DNA from: Candidatus Latescibacterota bacterium
GTDB lineage: Bacteria > JAAXHH01
Assembly (NCBI GenBank): GCA_022823465.1
Contig: JAJEHX010000018.1
Location: forward strand, 42,161-106,160
Direction of reading: 5' to 3'
Length of the DNA: 64,000 bases
The position numbers and the translations under genes were made by a program. The notes under the pieces were generated by a model that saw nothing but the letters and a program-made list of their open reading frames with translations, was not told the origin of the DNA and searched no databases. Numbering within the stretch: position 1 is the first letter of the stretch; each line of letters begins with the position of its first letter. Below are positions 59,615 to 64,000 of the stretch, in pieces.

Positions 59615-60592
59615 ATGGCATTTCCCGTACACAGGCTGCGGCGCCTGCGCCGGACTGAAAGTCTGCGCAGGATGGTCGGCGAGGCCCGGCTTTCCGTGGA
59701 CGACCTGATCTATCCCATGTTCATCTGCCCGGGAGAAGGCGTCCGTTCCCCGGTGGATTCGATGCCCGGCGTGGACCGGCTTTCCGTGGACCAGGGCGCG
59801 GAGGTTTGCCGTGAAGTTTCGGACCTGGGCATCCCGGCCGTCATGCTCTTCGGCATCCCGGAGAGCAAGGACGCCTACGGCTCCGGTGCCTACGCGGACG
59901 ACGGCATCGTCCAGCGGGCCATACGGGCGATCAAGCGGGCGGCCCCAGAACTCACCGTCATCGGCGACGTATGCCTCTGCGAGTACACCGATCATGGGCA
60001 CTGCGGCGTGATCCGGGAAGGCGACGTGGAGAACGACGCCACGCTTCGGCTGCTCGTCAGGACGGCGCTTTCGCAGGCCAACGCAGGCGCCGACGTGATT
60101 GCGCCATCGGACATGATGGACGGCCGCGTGGGTGCGATACGAGAAGGCCTCGACGGCGAGCACCTCAAGCATGTCCCGATCATGGCCTATTCCGCCAAGT
60201 ACGCTTCGGCCTATTACGGACCCTTTCGAGACGCCGCGGACTCGGTCCCGCAATTCGGCGACCGCCGTTCCTACCAGATGGACCCGGCAAACTCCAACGA
60301 AGCGCTCCGGGAAGTAGAACTGGATCTCGAAGAAGGCGCCGATATCGTCATGGTCAAGCCGGCCCTGGCCTATCTCGACGTGATACAAAGGGTGAAATCG
60401 ACTTTTGAAGTGCCGGTGGCCGCCTACAACGTGAGCGGAGAATACGCCATGATCAAGGCGGCGGGACAGAAGGGATGGATCGACGAGGAGCGGATCGTCC
60501 TGGAGTCGCTGACCGCCATGAAGCGCGCCGGCACCGACATGATCCTCACTTATTTCGCGCGGGACGTCGCACGCAGACTGTGCGGAACCTGA
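59615..60592 (+). CDS. hemB: Delta-aminolevulinic acid dehydratase (porphobilinogen synthase)
   Basis: 325 residues. [20 protein letters not shown], the zinc site [19 protein letters not shown] (C-x-C-x7-C), [20 protein letters not shown], the two lysines in [16 protein letters not shown] and [14 protein letters not shown], and [20 protein letters not shown] are present. It condenses two 5-aminolevulinates to porphobilinogen. The three cysteines indicate a zinc-dependent rather than magnesium-only enzyme. Confidence 0.97.
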   Translation: MAFPVHRLRRLRRTESLRRMVGEARLSVDDLIYPMFICPGEGVRSPVDSMPGVDRLSVDQGAEVCREVSDLGIPAVMLFGIPESKDAYGSGAYADDGIVQRAIRAIKRAAPELTVIGDVCLCEYTDHGHCGVIREGDVENDATLRLLVRTALSQANAGADVIAPSDMMDGRVGAIREGLDGEHLKHVPIMAYSAKYASAYYGPFRDAADSVPQFGDRRSYQMDPANSNEALREVELDLEEGADIVMVKPALAYLDVIQRVKSTFEVPVAAYNVSGEYAMIKAAGQKGWIDEERIVLESLTAMKRAGTDMILTYFARDVARRLCGT

Positions 60593-60608
60593 AAGGCGGA
60601 CTCTGAAA
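60582..60608 (+). repeat. Stop-codon echo at hemB
   Basis: GCGGAACCTGAAA (60582-60594, containing the stop) recurs as GCGGACTCTGAAA at 60596-60608, 11 of 13 identical, period 14. Confidence 0.55.
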
Positions 60609-60660
60609 ATCCCGCGTCCGCACGCGCGCCCGAAGATCGGCCCGCGAGCGCGTCACAATG

Positions 60661-60695
60661 CGTAACAAGAAGCTTGACACGTAACAGGAAGCTTG
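60661..60695 (+). repeat. Tandem 16-bp repeat in the hemL leader
   Basis: CGTAACAAGAAGCTTG (60661-60676) and CGTAACAGGAAGCTTG (60680-60695), period 19, 15 of 16 identical. The second copy lies 15 bases upstream of the hemL ATG. Confidence 0.75.
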
Positions 60696-60709
60696 CACGG
60701 AGTGGAGCC

Positions 60710-61999
60710 ATGAACCGTTCCCGGTCCAATACCCTTTTCAATCAGGCCCTCCGATCCATGCCCGGCGGGGTGAACAGCCCCGTGCGCAATTTCGGACGGG
60801 TCGGAGGCGGCCCCGTTTTCATGGACCGGGGCGCGGGATCGAAGGTTTACGACGTGGACGGCAACGAGTACATCGACTACCTCGGATCCTGGGGACCGCT
60901 GATCCTGGGCCACGGCAATCCCGCCGTGGTCGAAGCCCTGAAGAAGGCCTGTGAACGGGGCACGAGTTTCGGCACGCCTACAGAAGCCGAGATCAAGCTG
61001 GCGGAACTGGTCAAGACGGCCTTCCCGTCCATTGAACTGGTACGCATGGTCAACTCCGGCACGGAAGCGACCATGAGCGCCCTGCGCGTGGCCCGCGGAT
61101 ACACGGGACGCGACCTGGCGGTCAAGTTCGAGGCGGGGTACCACGGCCATGGAGACAGCTTTCTCGTCCAGGCCGGTTCCGGCGCCGCGACGTTCGGCAT
61201 CCCCGACAGTCCCGGCGTGCCTGCGGACCTGGCGAGAATGACCATCAACCTGCCGTACAACGACAGCGAGGCCGTCCGGCGCACCCTGTCGGAGCGGGGC
61301 GACGACATCGCCTGCTTGATCGTCGAACCGGTCGCCGGCAACATGGGCATGATCCCGCCGGTCGAAGGCTTTCTCGAAACCATCCGGGAAGAGACGGAAA
61401 AACGGGGGATCATCCTGATTTTCGACGAGATCATCACAGGATTCAGGATCGCCTTCGGCGGCGCCCAGGAACGATTCGGCATCTCAGCCGACATGACCTG
61501 CCTGGGCAAGATCATCGGCGGGGGTCTTCCCGTAGGCGCCTACGGCGGGCGGCGGGAAATCATGGAAACCGTGGCGCCCATCGGCGCGGTTTACCAGGCC
61601 GGCACGCTTTCGGGCAACCCGCTGGCCATGACCGCGGGGTACGAAACGGTGCGGCAGCTTCAGGAGCCCGGAGTCTACGAGCGGCTGGAAGTACTGGCCG
61701 CCCGGCTCGGCGACGGCCTCCTCGCCGCGGCGGAAACGGCAAGCGTGCCGGCCTATCTGACACGGGTCGGTTCCATGATGTGTACCTTCTTCACCGACCG
61801 GACGGTCAGCGATTTCGACGCCGCCTCCACTTCGGACGCGGACACGTACGGGCGTTACTTCTGGAACATGCTGGACCAAGGCGTCTACCTGGCGCCTTCG
61901 CGCCTTGAAACAGGTTTTGTATCCCTGTCCCACACCGAAGACGATATCGACCGGACCCTCGAATCGGCCCGGGAGAGCATGAGGCATTTAAAGGCATAG
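60710..61999 (+). CDS. hemL: Glutamate-1-semialdehyde 2,1-aminomutase
   Basis: 429 residues from ATG 60710 with GGAG five bases upstream. [100 protein letters not shown], the PLP lysine in [20 protein letters not shown] and [20 protein letters not shown] are canonical. It converts glutamate-1-semialdehyde to 5-aminolevulinate, completing the C5 route with HemA. Last gene of the heme operon. Confidence 0.97.
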   Translation: MNRSRSNTLFNQALRSMPGGVNSPVRNFGRVGGGPVFMDRGAGSKVYDVDGNEYIDYLGSWGPLILGHGNPAVVEALKKACERGTSFGTPTEAEIKLAELVKTAFPSIELVRMVNSGTEATMSALRVARGYTGRDLAVKFEAGYHGHGDSFLVQAGSGAATFGIPDSPGVPADLARMTINLPYNDSEAVRRTLSERGDDIACLIVEPVAGNMGMIPPVEGFLETIREETEKRGIILIFDEIITGFRIAFGGAQERFGISADMTCLGKIIGGGLPVGAYGGRREIMETVAPIGAVYQAGTLSGNPLAMTAGYETVRQLQEPGVYERLEVLAARLGDGLLAAAETASVPAYLTRVGSMMCTFFTDRTVSDFDAASTSDADTYGRYFWNMLDQGVYLAPSRLETGFVSLSHTEDDIDRTLESARESMRHLKA

Positions 62000-62019
62000 A
62001 CTATCAAAAGTATAGACTA
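61994..62019 (+). repeat. Stop-codon echo at hemL
   Basis: GCATAGACTA (61994-62003, containing the TAG stop) recurs as GTATAGACTA at 62010-62019, 9 of 10 identical, period 16. Confidence 0.5.
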
Positions 62020-62098
62020 CACATATCCTGTTTATTAAAGTCACTTGTGGAAGATTAAAGCGAACCGCTATTCAGTCCTTATCCGAGAGGAGTCCAAT

Positions 62099-64000
62099 GT
62101 GATTCGCCCATCTAGGCGCGCGTTCGCCATGATCACGGCATCTATGTACTTTATGATCCTGGCGGGATGCGGCGGCGGGGACAGCGGTCCGACGAGCCCC
62201 ACGCCGTCCACACCGACACCGACACCGACACCACCACCGCCACCAGCTCCGGTGGCGACGAGCATTGCCGTCACGCCTTCTTCGCACACCCTGGCAACGA
62301 TCGGCGCGACGGTGCAACTAACCGCAACGGTCAGGGACCAGAACAACAACCCGATGTCCGGGCAAACGGTTAACTGGACGAGCAGCAACACCGCCGTGGC
62401 GACCGTGAGTGGCAATGGGCTGGTGACGGCGGTGAGCAATGGCACGTCGCAGATTACGGCGCGGTCCGGAAACGCGTCGGGTACCGCGAACATAACCGTC
62501 GCCGAGCCGGTGCCGACGCGAATCACGATCACGCCTTCGTCACATACGCTGGAGGCGATTGGGGCGACTGTTCAACTTAGCGCAACGGTGCGGGATCAGC
62601 GGAACAACATCATGTCCGGCCAGACCATTACCTGGACGAGCAGTGACGAAGCCGTGGTTACCGTGGACGGGGATGGACTGGTAACGGCGGTGGGCAACGG
62701 CATGACTGAAATCACGGCCAAAACCGGCAATCTGTCTTCCAGTGCGGCCATTACCGTTGCGAATCCTGTGCCGACAACCGTCACAGTCGATCCGGCGTCG
62801 CATACGCTCGAAGCGATCGGCACGACTGTCCAACTCGCGGCCGTCGTACTGGACCAGCACGAGAACGTGATGACGGATGTGGCCGTGACCTGGTCGAGCG
62901 GAGACGAGGCCGTGGCGACCGTGGACCAGGACGGCCTGGTGACCGCAGTGGATAACGGCATGGCGGATATCACCGCCCAGGCCGGAGACGCCATGGGCAG
63001 TGCGGAGATCATAGTCGCCCAGGTCCCGGCCGCCATCAGCATCGAGGTTGACGCCGAGGCTACCACCCTGACCGAAATCGGACAGACCCTGCAGTTCACG
63101 GTTTCCGTCAGCGACGCGAATGACGTGCCCATTGCCGAACCGGACGTCACGTGGACGAGCAGTGACGAAGCTGTGGTTACCGTGGACGGGGATGGACTGG
63201 TGACGGCGGTAGGCAATGGCATGGCCAAAGTCACGGCCACGGCGGGCGACATCTCGGCCATGGTGGGCATTACAGTGATGGAGACATCCGAGCCCGTGGC
63301 GACGAGCGTCACAGTCGAGCCGGCGTCGCACACGCTCGAAGCGATCGGCGCAACTGTGCAACTCGCGGCCATGGTGCTGGATCAGGACGGGAACGAGATG
63401 GCGGACGTGACCGTGACATGGTCGAGTAGTGACGAGGCCGTGGCGACCGTGGATGGGGACGGCCTGGTGACTGCGGTGGATAACGGCATGGCGGAGATCA
63501 CGGCCAAGGCCGGAGACGTCATGGGAAGTGCGGAGATCACAGTCGCCCAGGTCCCGGCCGGAATCAGTATCGAAGTTGACGCCGAGGCCACCACGCTTAC
63601 CGAGATCGGACAGACCCTGCAGCTCATGGTCACCGTCAGCGACGCGAACGACGCGCCTATCTCAGAACCAGCCGTGACCTGGACGAGCAGAGACGAAGCC
63701 GTGATCACCGTGGACGGGGAGGGATTGGTCACTGCGGTCAGCAACGGCATGGCCGACATTGTGGCCACAGCGGGCGACGTGTCGGATATGGTGAACATTA
63801 AGGTGATGGTGCCGGCAGAACCCGTGGCGACAACCGTCACGGTCGAACCGGCGTCGCACACGCTCGAAGCGATCGGCGAAACCGTGCAGCTTGCAGCAGT
63901 CGTACTGGATCAGCACGAGAACGTGATGGCTGACGTGGCCGTTACCTGGTCGAGCGGAGACGAGGCTGTGGCGACCGTGGACGCGGACGGCCTGGTGACC
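62099..64000 (+). CDS. Lipoprotein with tandem Big_2 (Ig-like) domains, 3' end outside the window
   Basis: 634 codons visible from GTG 62099 (AGGAG upstream), no stop before the window edge. The signal ends in the lipobox MILAGCGGG, followed by a proline/threonine linker (PTSPTPSTPTPTPTPPPPP) that should span the cell surface. Then come seven Big_2-type domains of about 85-90 residues, each with an LEAIG.TVQL strand, TWSS.DEAVATVDGDGLVTA and a G.A.ITA strand. Domains 3-7 alternate between type A (PASHTLEAIG) and type B (AEATTLTEIGQTLQ), giving a 528-bp (176-residue) higher-order repeat at 62783, 63311 and 63839. Probably a surface adhesin or scaffold. Confidence 0.9.
   Translation, partial: MIRPSRRAFAMITASMYFMILAGCGGGDSGPTSPTPSTPTPTPTPPPPPAPVATSIAVTPSSHTLATIGATVQLTATVRDQNNNPMSGQTVNWTSSNTAVATVSGNGLVTAVSNGTSQITARSGNASGTANITVAEPVPTRITITPSSHTLEAIGATVQLSATVRDQRNNIMSGQTITWTSSDEAVVTVDGDGLVTAVGNGMTEITAKTGNLSSSAAITVANPVPTTVTVDPASHTLEAIGTTVQLAAVVLDQHENVMTDVAVTWSSGDEAVATVDQDGLVTAVDNGMADITAQAGDAMGSAEIIVAQVPAAISIEVDAEATTLTEIGQTLQFTVSVSDANDVPIAEPDVTWTSSDEAVVTVDGDGLVTAVGNGMAKVTATAGDISAMVGITVMETSEPVATSVTVEPASHTLEAIGATVQLAAMVLDQDGNEMADVTVTWSSSDEAVATVDGDGLVTAVDNGMAEITAKAGDVMGSAEITVAQVPAGISIEVDAEATTLTEIGQTLQLMVTVSDANDAPISEPAVTWTSRDEAVITVDGEGLVTAVSNGMADIVATAGDVSDMVNIKVMVPAEPVATTVTVEPASHTLEAIGETVQLAAVVLDQHENVMADVAVTWSSGDEAVATVDADGLVT
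62783..64000 (+). repeat. 528-bp higher-order repeat encoding paired Big_2 domains
   Basis: Unit starts (ACAGTCGA/ACGGTCGA followed by CCGGCGTCGCAYACGCTCGA) are at 62783, 63311 and 63839, exactly 528 bases apart. Each unit carries one type A and one type B domain. The third unit is cut by the window end. Confidence 0.85.

Noticed and set aside
62540..63861. Minus-strand frames rich in Thr/Ser/Val under the repeat lipoprotein
   Set aside because: They are reverse images of the Big_2 repeats; the plus strand has the signal peptide, lipobox and domains.

Overview
The window is a GC-rich, gene-dense bacterial chromosome segment. The gene families point to a Gram-negative member of the FCB superphylum. 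A PorV/PorQ-type outer-membrane barrel is present, together with a run of carbohydrate-linked families: phytanoyl-CoA dioxygenase, Gfo/Idh/MocA, enolase superfamily, amidohydrolase-2, Hyi-like isomerases, GH32, rhamnose mutarotase and PIG-L. A Latescibacterota-like organism would fit, but this is inferred from family content only. No rRNA, tRNA or CRISPR was recognised.

Layout. 1-324: remnant of a HigBA-type toxin-antitoxin pair whose toxin is internally deleted. 628-6300: cysS, an SDR, a methyltransferase and two unassigned metabolic genes. 6463-9652 (minus): sulfur-assimilation operon of sulfite reductase, [4Fe-4S] APS reductase and two small unknown genes, linked by ATGA overlaps or abutting codons, behind a strong sigma70 promoter. 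9874-15935: a small membrane protein, an APC permease and a catabolic group (two amidohydrolases, a Hyi-like isomerase, PhyH). 16369-20593: accessory island with a frameshifted DUF2442 gene, a DUF2513 gene, a XamI-type restriction-modification pair and Phd/VapC with an operator-promoter. 20586-31000: sugar-acid and rhamnose-linked enzymes, an MFS transporter, an orphan DNA methyltransferase, polyphosphate glucokinase and a cold-shock/VOC fusion. 30745-43465: aminotransferases, NudC, GH32, a dehydrogenase, an ankyrin protein, GNAT, glutaminyl cyclase, PorV, Gfo/Idh/MocA and a ceramidase-like protein. 43567-49962 (minus): MOSC, SDR, a spore photoproduct lyase overlapping a nucleosidase, a deacetylase-family hydrolase and an M48 lipoprotein protease. 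50120-53219: a kinase-like protein, Era and a class IV aminotransferase. 53396-61999: a near-complete C5-pathway heme/siroheme operon (hemX/ccsA, precorrin-2 dehydrogenase, hemA, hemC, cobA-hemD fusion, zinc-ribbon gene, hemB, hemL). 62099 to the end: a lipoprotein of tandem Big_2 Ig-like domains, open at the window edge.

How parts connect: the heme operon encodes both CobA and a Met8-like dehydrogenase, so it can supply siroheme to the sulfite reductase near 9 kb. The SPL, a radical-SAM enzyme, overlaps the gene of a nucleosidase that could clear 5'-deoxyadenosine.

The most unusual signal is not a gene. At least a dozen genes carry an imperfect direct repeat of their own 3' end, stop codon included, just downstream ('stop-codon echoes'). 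In parallel, 9-bp in-frame minisatellites occur inside or next to coding regions (cysS leader, cysH, hemC twice). Together they suggest pervasive tandem duplication in this genome.
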